Made by a program: the position numbers and the translations under genes
Source of the DNA: an uncultured Saprospiraceae bacterium
GTDB lineage: Bacteria; Bacteroidota; Bacteroidia; Chitinophagales; Saprospiraceae
DNA: 64,000 bases
Direction: 5' to 3'
Assembly: GCA_938016265.1 (NCBI GenBank)
Contig: CALLWB010000056.1
Coordinates: 1 to 64,000 of the forward strand
Notes under the pieces: generated by a model
Told to the model about the DNA's origin: nothing
The model's database searches: none
Seen by the model: only the letters and a program-made list of their open reading frames with translations
In this document: in pieces, positions 26,428 through 33,921 of the stretch
Layout: every line of letters begins with the position of its first letter
Numbering within the stretch: the first letter of the stretch is position 1

Positions 26428-26955
26428 TTATTGATTTTTAGCCTTGTTGTCAGCTGCTTGCTTGCTTTCGTCTTTCTGTACTGTTCCATCAATGTGAACA
26501 GTAGTTACAACTGGCCAAGTATTAGCAGTAATGTTGATTGGCTTCTTGTTTCTTCCTGATTTTCCTTTAGTGTTGAAACGTACTTTAATTACACTTTCTT
26601 CACCTGGAGCGATCGGCTCTTTTGGATAATCAGGTACTGTACAACCACACGTTGATTTTGCCTTTGTAATTGTCAAAGGAGCAACACCTGTGTTTTTAAA
26701 TTTGAAAGCGTGTTCTACAACTCCACCTTCTTTCACCGTACCATAGTCGAATACTTCTTCAACAAATGTCATTTTCGCAACGTTAATTGTATCGTCAGGA
26801 ATTTCTGCATTTACTGCGTCACGGATTTCATTTGCGTTTTTTACTGCTGTTTCTTTTGTTAAGTCAGCAGGGGATTTTTCTGCAGTAGCTGAATCGTTAT
26901 TGCAAGAAGCAAAGACCAAGCTAAATGCCAATAATCCTAAGATTAAATTTTTCAT
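26428..26955 (-). CDS. DUF1573 lipoprotein
   Basis: 175 residues with a lipobox VFASC (Cys18). After a low-complexity linker comes the DUF1573 Ig-like (ASH/MSP-type) domain: EVFDYGTVKEGGVVEHAFKFKNTGVAPLTI, KSTCGCTVPDYPKEPIAPGE with its Cys-Gly-Cys pair, and VKVRFNTKGKSGRNKKPINITANT. Family members are periplasmic proteins of unknown role in Bacteroidota. The tail is Lys/Gln-rich. It lies in the conserved NusB-YajC cluster and is bounded by terminators at 26361 and 27025, so it is probably monocistronic. Confidence 0.9.
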   Translation of the reverse strand: MKNLILGLLAFSLVFASCNNDSATAEKSPADLTKETAVKNANEIRDAVNAEIPDDTINVAKMTFVEEVFDYGTVKEGGVVEHAFKFKNTGVAPLTITKAKSTCGCTVPDYPKEPIAPGEESVIKVRFNTKGKSGRNKKPINITANTWPVVTTVHIDGTVQKDESKQAADNKAKNQ

Positions 26956-27024
26956 GATAAATAATTACTTTTTTATTTTAAATAAAAGAATGCGCAAAAC
27001 TAATGACTTTTTCTGTAAAAAAGA

Positions 27025-27058
27025 AAGCCAAACGATGCTAATATACATCATTTGGCTT
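27025..27058 (-). terminator. Intrinsic terminator of the OmpA gene
   Basis: A 13-bp stem with one mismatch (27025-27037 with 27046-27058), 8-nt loop, followed on the minus strand by TCTTTTTTAC. Confidence 0.75.
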
Positions 27059-27130
27059 AAAAAGTTAGTTTTTTAACTATTTTTTTAGTTGAACGTCGTT
27101 ATTTTAACGTTTTAGACCTATATTTTAGGA

Positions 27131-28648
27131 CTATCGGATAAAAATTCTGAATTCAACTCGTCTATTCATTGCTCTACCTTCTCTAGTGTCGTTGGAAGCG
27201 ATTGGGCTTTCTTCACCATAACCAGCGTAGCTCATTCTGGAAGAAGAAACTCCTTTTCTAGTGATGTAGTCAAAGCAAGCTTTAGATCTTCTTTCTGACA
27301 ATCTTTGGTTATTCCCAGCATCACCGACACTATCAGTATATCCGCTAATGCTTAAGCTGTAGTTTGGATATTTCTGCATGATATCAGCAACCTGATCCAA
27401 AACGCTGTAAGAAGAAGTCTTTATAACATTACTACCTGTTTCGAATTGAACAGATCGCATGGCAAGATCAAGCACTGCTTTTTCTTCTTGTTTGATTTCA
27501 GGACAACCTTTGTTTGAAAGTGTACCAGCTACAGAAGGACATCTGTCGTCCGAATCTTTTACACCATCGCCGTCAGAATCAGGACAACCAGCAAATTTTG
27601 CAAGACCAGGAGTGGTAGGACAAGCATCCGCTTTGTCTAAAACACCGTCATTGTCTGTATCTTTTTCTACTGGAGCTTCTACTTTACAACCGTTGTTGCT
27701 TGCAGGGCCTTTTTCAGAAGGACATTTATCAACGTTGTCCATTACACCGTCGCCATCAGCATCACCCCAAGGGCAGCCTTTGTTTTCAGCAGGACCTTTT
27801 TCAGAAGGACACCCATCGATGTTGTCAAGGACTCCATCAGAATCGGAATCACCCCAAGGACAACCGCTATTGGCAAGAGGTCCTTTTTCTGTAGGACACT
27901 TGTCTTTAGCATCAGCAAGTCCGTCTCCATCTGTATCCGGGCAACCCGAAAATTTTGATAGACCAACTACGTCAGGACATTCATCATTTATATCCAAGAC
28001 TCCGTCTCCATCTCTATCTGCAGGTGCAGGCGTTTCTTCTTTTACAGGAGGCTCTTCATCTTTAGGAGCTGCTCCGCCTTTTCCGAAAAGGAAAGAAAGA
28101 CCGATACCATGCTCTATACTATTGTTTCCTTTGATAAGCCCAAGTCTATATTCAGTTTGCGCATTAAGATAAACAGCAGGAGCTAATCTGATGTTCAAAC
28201 CAAGACCCAGAGGGATTTGTGCATCGATATCTTCAGGAGATTCATCATCTAAATATTCAACACCAACTCCAGCTACTATATAAGGAGCAAAAATGGCTGT
28301 TTCTTTAATGATGTAGTCATTTGCCAATTTGTAAACAAGAGTAAGATCAGTACTACCGAAGTATTGTCTATTCTTTAGAGATTCGTCTTCTCTTGGATAT
28401 TTTGCGTATCCAAATCTTGCAGGCAATGCTAAGTTGAATGATTTGTTTAGATAACGTGCATAATGATATTCCACAGCACCAGTAGTTTGATTGCCGCTGA
28501 AATATTTGTTGGTTATTGGACTAGAGTAGTCAACAAGAATTCCTTTTACCCCAATTGCGTTTTTAAACTGTGAGTTTTGTGCATTTAGCGTTCCCATTAA
28601 TGTTAATATCAAAAGGAGAGTTAGTCCTTTTAGTAGTGTTTGTTTCAT
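27131..28648 (-). CDS. OmpA-family protein with beta-barrel, TSP type-3 repeats and peptidoglycan-binding domain
   Basis: 505 residues. Signal peptide (MKQTLLKGLTLLLILTLMGT...LNAQ), an N-terminal outer-membrane beta-barrel of about 180 residues, a Pro/Glu linker, then six calcium-binding thrombospondin type-3 repeats (DGDGVLDINDECPDVVG; DTDGDGLADAKDKCP; DSDSDGVLDNIDGCP; DADGDGVMDNVDKCP; DTDNDGVLDKADACP; DSDGDGVKDSDDRCP) and a C-terminal OmpA domain (SISGYTDSVGDAGNNQRLSERRSKA...SYAGYGEESPIASNDTREGRAMNRRVEF) that binds peptidoglycan. It tethers the outer membrane to the wall. Located inside the conserved NusB-DUF1573 cluster but with its own terminator. Confidence 0.92.
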   Translation of the reverse strand: MKQTLLKGLTLLLILTLMGTLNAQNSQFKNAIGVKGILVDYSSPITNKYFSGNQTTGAVEYHYARYLNKSFNLALPARFGYAKYPREDESLKNRQYFGSTDLTLVYKLANDYIIKETAIFAPYIVAGVGVEYLDDESPEDIDAQIPLGLGLNIRLAPAVYLNAQTEYRLGLIKGNNSIEHGIGLSFLFGKGGAAPKDEEPPVKEETPAPADRDGDGVLDINDECPDVVGLSKFSGCPDTDGDGLADAKDKCPTEKGPLANSGCPWGDSDSDGVLDNIDGCPSEKGPAENKGCPWGDADGDGVMDNVDKCPSEKGPASNNGCKVEAPVEKDTDNDGVLDKADACPTTPGLAKFAGCPDSDGDGVKDSDDRCPSVAGTLSNKGCPEIKQEEKAVLDLAMRSVQFETGSNVIKTSSYSVLDQVADIMQKYPNYSLSISGYTDSVGDAGNNQRLSERRSKACFDYITRKGVSSSRMSYAGYGEESPIASNDTREGRAMNRRVEFRIFIR

Positions 28649-28822
28649 GTGGACAGGTTTTGTTAATAATATTAAGGTTTAAAATATGCTTCCTAACATA
28701 AATTATACCGAAATTGCATATTTACGATATATTTTACAATAAGTTACATTAAAAATCTATATTTATTTTTTGATTAATAACTTTTAATATTAGGAACCAA
28801 TAAACTCTAAGGGGTGGTGAGT

Positions 28823-29758
28823 TTAATCTAATAGACCTCGGCCTACTTTTTTTATTTTACCGTCATCCTGAAGGATTTTCATAAGTTTATCAAGAATTCC
28901 GTTAATAAATTCTTTGCTTTTTGGAGTGGAGTATATTTTGGAAATTTCCACAAACTCATTGATGGTCACTTTTGTAGGTATCGTTTCGAAGTGCATTAAT
29001 TCGCAAAGTGCCATTTTGATGAGAATCATGTCAAGGGTGGCGACTCTGTCCATCTCCCAATTTTTGAGATTTGGCTCTATTAGTTCAACCAACTCATCAT
29101 CAAAATGATTGACTTTATACAAAAGATCAGCCCCAAACTCTTCAACTGTTTCCTTGTCCGGTAAGTGTGGCTCGTAAAAATCAAGATTAAGATTTGAATC
29201 TTTAAGTGTTTTCTTAATAGCACCAATTACCAAAGATTTATCTTCTTGCCAGGAAACGAATCGATCATCAATGATCTCGTTAAACAAGTCATTTTTGGTC
29301 ATTGATTTGTAGAGATCGAGCAATACTTTTCGGTGGTCTTCAAGTTCGCAAGCTTGATTGTTGATATATTCTTTGTACTGTTCTGTTTTCGAAAATTCTT
29401 TGTAAAGTTTTTTGGTAATATCTTTATCAAGAAATAGGTGAAGTTTGTCTTTTTTTGCGAGTTTATGAAAGCCTTCACTCTGTGTGATCATTTGGATGAT
29501 CTGATTTTCAAAAAGCTTTGGGGAGAAAATTTTGTCTTCATCTGTAGGCAGATGTTTGGATAATCTAAATCCGGCATCCTCCTTAGAATATTCAGCAACT
29601 TTATGAAGTTGAAGTAAATTTATCAAATACAGTTGGTAGGACTGATTTATACTTTTTTGGTAATAAGTGTTCGCACTTTTGGAAGCTAATTCTTTATCGC
29701 GATTTACGGCATAAAGAACTTGCATCACTTTTACTCTTACATTTCTCCTGCTCAGCAT
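28823..29758 (-). CDS. nusB: Transcription antitermination factor NusB (long Bacteroidota form)
   Basis: 311 residues, about twice the length of E. coli NusB; the long N-terminal extension is usual in Bacteroidota. It starts MLSRRNVRVKVMQVLYAV, the RNA-binding arginine-rich NusB start, and ends with the classical NusB core: LIEPNLKNWEMDRVATLDMILIKMALCELMHFETIPTKVTINEFVEISKIYSTPKSKEFINGILDKL. NusB with NusE binds boxA in rRNA transcripts to promote antitermination. Followed downstream by the envelope cluster OmpA-DUF1573-YajC-YbbR-CoaE. Confidence 0.93.
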   Translation of the reverse strand: MLSRRNVRVKVMQVLYAVNRDKELASKSANTYYQKSINQSYQLYLINLLQLHKVAEYSKEDAGFRLSKHLPTDEDKIFSPKLFENQIIQMITQSEGFHKLAKKDKLHLFLDKDITKKLYKEFSKTEQYKEYINNQACELEDHRKVLLDLYKSMTKNDLFNEIIDDRFVSWQEDKSLVIGAIKKTLKDSNLNLDFYEPHLPDKETVEEFGADLLYKVNHFDDELVELIEPNLKNWEMDRVATLDMILIKMALCELMHFETIPTKVTINEFVEISKIYSTPKSKEFINGILDKLMKILQDDGKIKKVGRGLLD

Positions 29759-29962
29759 GATGTTAAGACGACAATTTTTTTGAAAGAACTGTATTTAGTT
29801 TAATACTATTTATAAGCGCAAAGAACGATATTTTTTTATAAACTGTTTAACATTGGATACAATTTTTTATAAATTTCCTTTTGAAGGGGTAATAAATCCG
29901 CTTTTATTAAACGAAAAATTTGTTTGACCTTTGTAAGAAACATGAAAATTGGTCTTTGAAAA

Positions 29963-30532
29963 TCAGGCAAATAAGTGTTCTTTACACATTTGGATTGCTA
30001 TAGCTATTAGTACAATTCCAAATACTTTTCTAAGTGTTGAAATTACAGTTGCACCCATTTTTATTGCAATCCAATCAATAGACCTCAATATAATAAATAT
30101 AATTGCAAGATTTACGAGAATTCCACCAAGAATACTCATGTTTCCAAACTGTGCCTTTAGGGAAATAATAGTGGTCAACGTTCCAGCGCCAGCTAAAATA
30201 GGGAAGGCAATCGGTACAATACTGCCAGAATCACCCTCTTCTTCATGCTCATTTCTGAAAAATCGAATACCCAAAATCATCTCCAATCCAATGAAAAAAA
30301 TAATCAAGGCACCGGCCAAAGCAAAAGAGGAAACGTCCAAATGAAAAATACTCAATATAGCCGCCCCAAAAAACAAAAAGGAAATCATTAAAAATCCTGC
30401 AGAAAAAGTGGCTACTGTAGGACGAATGTCAATTCCCTGTTTTCTCATACTTATGATTACAGGCAATGATCCAATAATATCGATGACCGAAAAGAGGATC
30501 AAACTTACTGATAAAATAGCTGTGAAATTCAT
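29963..30532 (-). CDS. MarC/NAAT family membrane protein
   Basis: 189 residues with six hydrophobic helices. Family landmarks: ILFSVIDIIGSLPVIISMRKQG at the N-terminus (VIDPIGSLPV-like), GLEMILGIRFFR, SGSIVPIAFPILAGAGTLTTII, the conserved PIAFPLLAGPG-like re-entrant segment, and MGATVISTLRKVFGIVLIAIAIQM. MarC proteins are inner-membrane proteins of unsettled function (not a multidrug pump in E. coli); relatives called NAAT were proposed to carry neutral amino acids. It diverges from an Lrp/AsnC regulator gene with a 136-bp intergenic region. Confidence 0.88.
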   Translation of the reverse strand: MNFTAILSVSLILFSVIDIIGSLPVIISMRKQGIDIRPTVATFSAGFLMISFLFFGAAILSIFHLDVSSFALAGALIIFFIGLEMILGIRFFRNEHEEEGDSGSIVPIAFPILAGAGTLTTIISLKAQFGNMSILGGILVNLAIIFIILRSIDWIAIKMGATVISTLRKVFGIVLIAIAIQMCKEHLFA

Positions 30533-30668
30533 GACTTGTATTGTTTTAATTATGACTGCAAATTAATACTATAAAAACCAATATTGCAAGTAGAGGGAAT
30601 ATACTGCGTCATTAATTAGTTAAAATGACTAACTTTAGGTCAATAATTAATAAATAGAACTGTTTTTT

Positions 30669-31151
30669 ATGAAAAATGACCAGCTTGACCCAATAGACCT
30701 GCGTATTCTGAAAGAATTGACAATTGATGCACGGATTTCTTATGTCCAATTGTCAAAAAATCTTAAGGTATCAAACACCCTAATCCATCAGCGAATGGGC
30801 AAACTTCAAAAGGCAGGAATTTTAAAAACCGCCTCCTTCCAACTAGATCCCTGGAAACTGGGATTTGAAACCTCTGCCTTTACCCAAATTATGCTTTCCA
30901 ACGCAAAACATCATGGAAAGGTAGAAAAGGAATTGGCGCACATCCCAGAGATTGTCGAATGTGTCAATATCTCCGGGAGATATGCGCTTATGGTCAAGAT
31001 CTATGCGCGCAACAATCGACATTTGAGAGATGTTGTCTACGAGAAAATACAACCATTAGAAGGGGTGGAAGGGACAAACACCATTATTGCCTTTGAGACA
31101 GCCTTTGTCAGACAAGTACCGTTGTCCGTTGATGATGACTGGATTGGTTAA
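30669..31151 (+). CDS. Lrp/AsnC-family transcriptional regulator
   Basis: 160 residues: an N-terminal winged helix-turn-helix (LDPIDLRILKELTIDARISYVQLSKNLKVSNTLIHQRMGKLQKAGIL) and a C-terminal RAM/AsnC effector domain (FTQIMLSNAKHHGKVEKELAHIPEIVECVNISGRYALMVKIYARNNRHLRDVVYEKIQPLEGVEGT). Lrp-type regulators form octameric discs and usually bind an amino acid. Its divergent neighbour is the MarC/NAAT protein, so it may control that gene and itself; this is inference from orientation only. Confidence 0.92.
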   Translation: MKNDQLDPIDLRILKELTIDARISYVQLSKNLKVSNTLIHQRMGKLQKAGILKTASFQLDPWKLGFETSAFTQIMLSNAKHHGKVEKELAHIPEIVECVNISGRYALMVKIYARNNRHLRDVVYEKIQPLEGVEGTNTIIAFETAFVRQVPLSVDDDWIG

Positions 31152-31373
31152 TGTGTAATGGTTTACGGGAAATAGTCGATTTGGCTTACCGTTGCAAAGC
31201 AACTGTAATTATTAGAAATTTGTTAATAATAATCAACCTCAAGGCAGCGCAATATCAAGGATATTCTGAACTTTTAATGAATTCAATCATTACTATATAA
31301 CGAATCCCACTATTAACTATTAATCAATCCAACCATTAACCAAAACACCATAAACAAATCCAACCCATTTTGG

Positions 31374-31381
31374 TATCTTTG
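31374..31381 (+). promoter_or_regulatory. -7 box of the ABC exporter gene
   Basis: TATCTTTG, matching TAnnTTTG, 26 nt before the ATG at 31408. No clear -33 TTG at the normal distance. Confidence 0.4.
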
Positions 31382-31407
31382 GCCTCTGAATTTGTGGTTT
31401 TGACATT

Positions 31408-33198
31408 ATGAAAGAACTTTTTTATCTAAATAAATACTTTGTAAAGTACAAATGGCATCTCTTAACAGGATTGTTGTTTGTTATTCTGCAAAATTACTTC
31501 CGGGTATTGCAGCCTCAAATGATTAGGCATGCGCTGGATTTGGTAGTAGAAAATCTACAGACCTATAGATTGTTGGAAGGGTTTGATGCACAGGAGGAGT
31601 TGTTTTCTGATATCGCTGCTATTCTTATGTTTTTTGGAGGGTTGGTACTTGTCCTTGCGCTGATCATGGGCATTTTTATGTATTTCATGCGGCAAACAAT
31701 CATTGTAATGTCCAGGTTGATCGAATTTGATCTACGAAACGAGATTTTTGTCCATTATGAAAAATTAGATTTTGCGTTTTACAAGCGAAATAATACAGGA
31801 GACTTGATGGCACGAATCACGGAAGATGTGTCTAAGGTGAGAATGTATTTGGGACCTGCCATCCTTTACGGAATAAACCTCACCTTCTTATTTGTAATGG
31901 TGATTAGTTCGATGCTCGCTGTGAGCGTGGAGTTGACCATCTATACCTTACTTCCTCTACCGTTCTTGTCCGTATCCATCTATTACGTAAGTAATCTTAT
32001 TAATAAAAAAAGTGAACAGATTCAGCGACAGCTTTCTGTTTTGAATAGTGCCGCGCAAGAGATTTACTCTGGCATCCGAGTCGTCAAATCGTATGTTCAG
32101 GAACCAAGTATGGGGAAGCATTTTGCGAATGAAAGTGAGATATTCAAAGAGAAGTCGATGGAGTTGGCAAGGGTGAATGCCTTGTTTCATCCCTTGATGT
32201 TGTTGTTGATTGGTTTAAGCACAATAATTACAATTTACATTGGTGGCTTGCAGGTTATTCGTGGCAATATAACTCCGGGCAATATTGCGGAGTTTGTTAT
32301 TTATATTAATATGCTAACGTGGCCAGTAGCTGCTATCGGATGGGTGGCTTCTATTATTCAGCGGGCATCTGCTTCTCAGGAGCGAATAAACGAGTTTTTA
32401 AAACAAGAACCTGCTATTTCAAATCCTTCCAAAGAAATTTATCCTGTACAGGGAGCCATCAAATTTGATCAGGTGCATTTCGAATATCCGGATACAGGGA
32501 TCAAAGCGCTAAACGGAATCTCTTTTGAATTGAAGAAAGGGGAGAAGTTGGCGATTGTCGGCAAGACAGGCTCAGGAAAAACAACAATAGCCGATTTGCT
32601 ACTTAGAATGTACGATGTAAATGCTGGTGCAATCACTATAGACGGCAAAAACATTGTCGAACATAATCTTTCGTTACTTCGAGAACGGATCGGCTATGTT
32701 CCACAAGATGTTTTTCTTTTTTCTGAAACGGTCGAGAACAATTTGAAGTTCGGTTCAAGCGATCAGAAGTTAGCGACTGTAAAAGAATATGCAGGGTATG
32801 CTGCCATCAACAAAGAAATTTTAGATCTGAAAGACGGCTACGAAACAATGGTAGGGGAGCGCGGTGTCACACTTTCAGGCGGTCAGAAGCAACGAATCTC
32901 CATTGCCAGAGCATTTATCAAAAAACCAGATATCATTTTGCTGGATGATTGTTTGTCTGCTATAGATACTAATACCGAAAAGACTATATTACAGTACCTT
33001 AGCGGCGCATTAGCAGAAAAAACAACCATCATTATTACGCATCGAATTTACTCGTTTTTACAGTTTGACAAAATAATTGTAATGGATGAAGGGCGCATTG
33101 CAGAGGCAGGTACGCATGAATCCTTGATAAACAAAAAAGGGTATTATGCTGATATGTATGAAAAACAAAAATTAGAAGATTCGGAATTTAAAACATGA
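31408..33198 (+). CDS. ABC exporter, fused permease and ATPase (MdlB/MsbA type)
   Basis: 596 residues. Residues 1-310 form a type I exporter transmembrane domain of six helices; the nucleotide-binding domain has Walker A VGKTGSGKTTI, Q-loop YVPQDVFLFSE, signature TLSGGQKQRISIARAF, Walker B IILLDDCLSAID and H-loop ITHRIYSF. The residue after the Walker B aspartate, normally the catalytic Glu, is Asp (DD instead of DE), a feature of degenerate sites in heterodimeric exporters and of MdlA-like proteins. No second half-transporter is encoded next to it. Substrate unknown (lipid, peptide or drug). It has its own -7 box. Confidence 0.9.
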   Translation: MKELFYLNKYFVKYKWHLLTGLLFVILQNYFRVLQPQMIRHALDLVVENLQTYRLLEGFDAQEELFSDIAAILMFFGGLVLVLALIMGIFMYFMRQTIIVMSRLIEFDLRNEIFVHYEKLDFAFYKRNNTGDLMARITEDVSKVRMYLGPAILYGINLTFLFVMVISSMLAVSVELTIYTLLPLPFLSVSIYYVSNLINKKSEQIQRQLSVLNSAAQEIYSGIRVVKSYVQEPSMGKHFANESEIFKEKSMELARVNALFHPLMLLLIGLSTIITIYIGGLQVIRGNITPGNIAEFVIYINMLTWPVAAIGWVASIIQRASASQERINEFLKQEPAISNPSKEIYPVQGAIKFDQVHFEYPDTGIKALNGISFELKKGEKLAIVGKTGSGKTTIADLLLRMYDVNAGAITIDGKNIVEHNLSLLRERIGYVPQDVFLFSETVENNLKFGSSDQKLATVKEYAGYAAINKEILDLKDGYETMVGERGVTLSGGQKQRISIARAFIKKPDIILLDDCLSAIDTNTEKTILQYLSGALAEKTTIIITHRIYSFLQFDKIIVMDEGRIAEAGTHESLINKKGYYADMYEKQKLEDSEFKT

Positions 33199-33202
33199 AT
33201 TC

Positions 33203-33233
33203 TTTTGAAATGTTAAAGTTATCATTACTTTTG
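33203..33233 (+). promoter_or_regulatory. Bacteroidota-type promoter of the DUF3276 gene
   Basis: TTTTG at 33203-33207, an 18-nt spacer and TACTTTTG at 33226-33233, a very good match to the -33 TTTG and -7 TAnnTTTG elements. The GTG start at 33279 is 46 nt downstream. Confidence 0.6.
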
Positions 33234-33278
33234 TAAGGATAGTATTGCTTTTTTATTGTAATCCAAAAACCAAATACT

Positions 33279-33740
33279 GTGGACTTTGAAAGGAAAAAAT
33301 TTGAAAGTGTTTATTCCAATAAGGTCAAAGCAGGCAGAAGGAGAACTTATTTCTTTGATGTAAGAAAAACGAAAGGTGATGATTTTTACATAACAATCAC
33401 AGAGAGCACAAAGCGGTTCGAAGGAGATGGTTATGAACGTCACAAAATCTTTCTTTATAAGGAAGATTTCAATCGTTTCGTTGGTGGACTAGAAGATACA
33501 GTCAATCATATTAAGACGGAGCTTATGCCCGACTACGATTATGATGAGTATGATCGTCGCCATGAAGAATATCAAAAAAGAAGAGAAGAAGAAGCGCTGG
33601 AAGCTCAGAAGAATGAAACACCAGACGCGACTGAAGAACCAGACCCTGTTGCTGAAGAATCTACCGACGAACCAACATCTACACCTAAAAGTGAAGATGA
33701 TGATTTCGACTCTGTAGATGATGAAGACCTTAAATGGTAG
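33279..33740 (+). CDS. DUF3276 PUR-alpha-like nucleic-acid-binding protein
   Basis: 153 residues from a GTG start. The N-terminal ~90 residues are the PUR-like Bacteroidota domain: VYSNKVKAGRRRTYFFDVRKTKGDDFYITITES, then RHKIFLYKEDFNRFVGGLEDTVNHIKTEL, matching single-stranded DNA/RNA-binding PUR folds (a Borrelia homologue binds nucleic acid). The C-terminal ~55 residues are a disordered acidic tail rich in Glu, Asp and Pro. Probably a cytoplasmic nucleic-acid-binding protein; its targets are unknown. A well-formed promoter and a strong terminator show it is monocistronic. Confidence 0.88.
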   Translation: MDFERKKFESVYSNKVKAGRRRTYFFDVRKTKGDDFYITITESTKRFEGDGYERHKIFLYKEDFNRFVGGLEDTVNHIKTELMPDYDYDEYDRRHEEYQKRREEEALEAQKNETPDATEEPDPVAEESTDEPTSTPKSEDDDFDSVDDEDLKW

Positions 33741-33782
33741 CATTTTTTGCGCTATCAAAAAATATAACTACAAACCTGATAG

Positions 33783-33815
33783 GCTTGAAGACTTTTAGTC
33801 TTTGAGCTTTTTTTA
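33783..33815 (+). terminator. Intrinsic terminator of the DUF3276 gene
   Basis: An 11-bp stem with two wobble pairs (33783-33793 with 33797-33807), a 3-nt loop and a T-run. Confidence 0.7.
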
Positions 33816-33921
33816 TTGGTCTGTTGTTAGCTTATGGAGTTTGTAGGTGTATTGGAAAGTGCACTTTTAATGCAATCATAGGTGTTTGGAGCAATCTAAG
33901 TAATTCAATAACTTATAAGTT

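Noticed and set aside
27500-28020. Possible CRISPR-like or tandem DNA repeats
   Set aside because: The repeats are in frame and encode thrombospondin type-3 domains of the OmpA protein; spacing and spacers do not fit a CRISPR array.
27459-28172. Plus-strand 237-residue Ser/Pro-rich ORF
   Set aside because: Antisense shadow of the TSP3 region of the OmpA gene.
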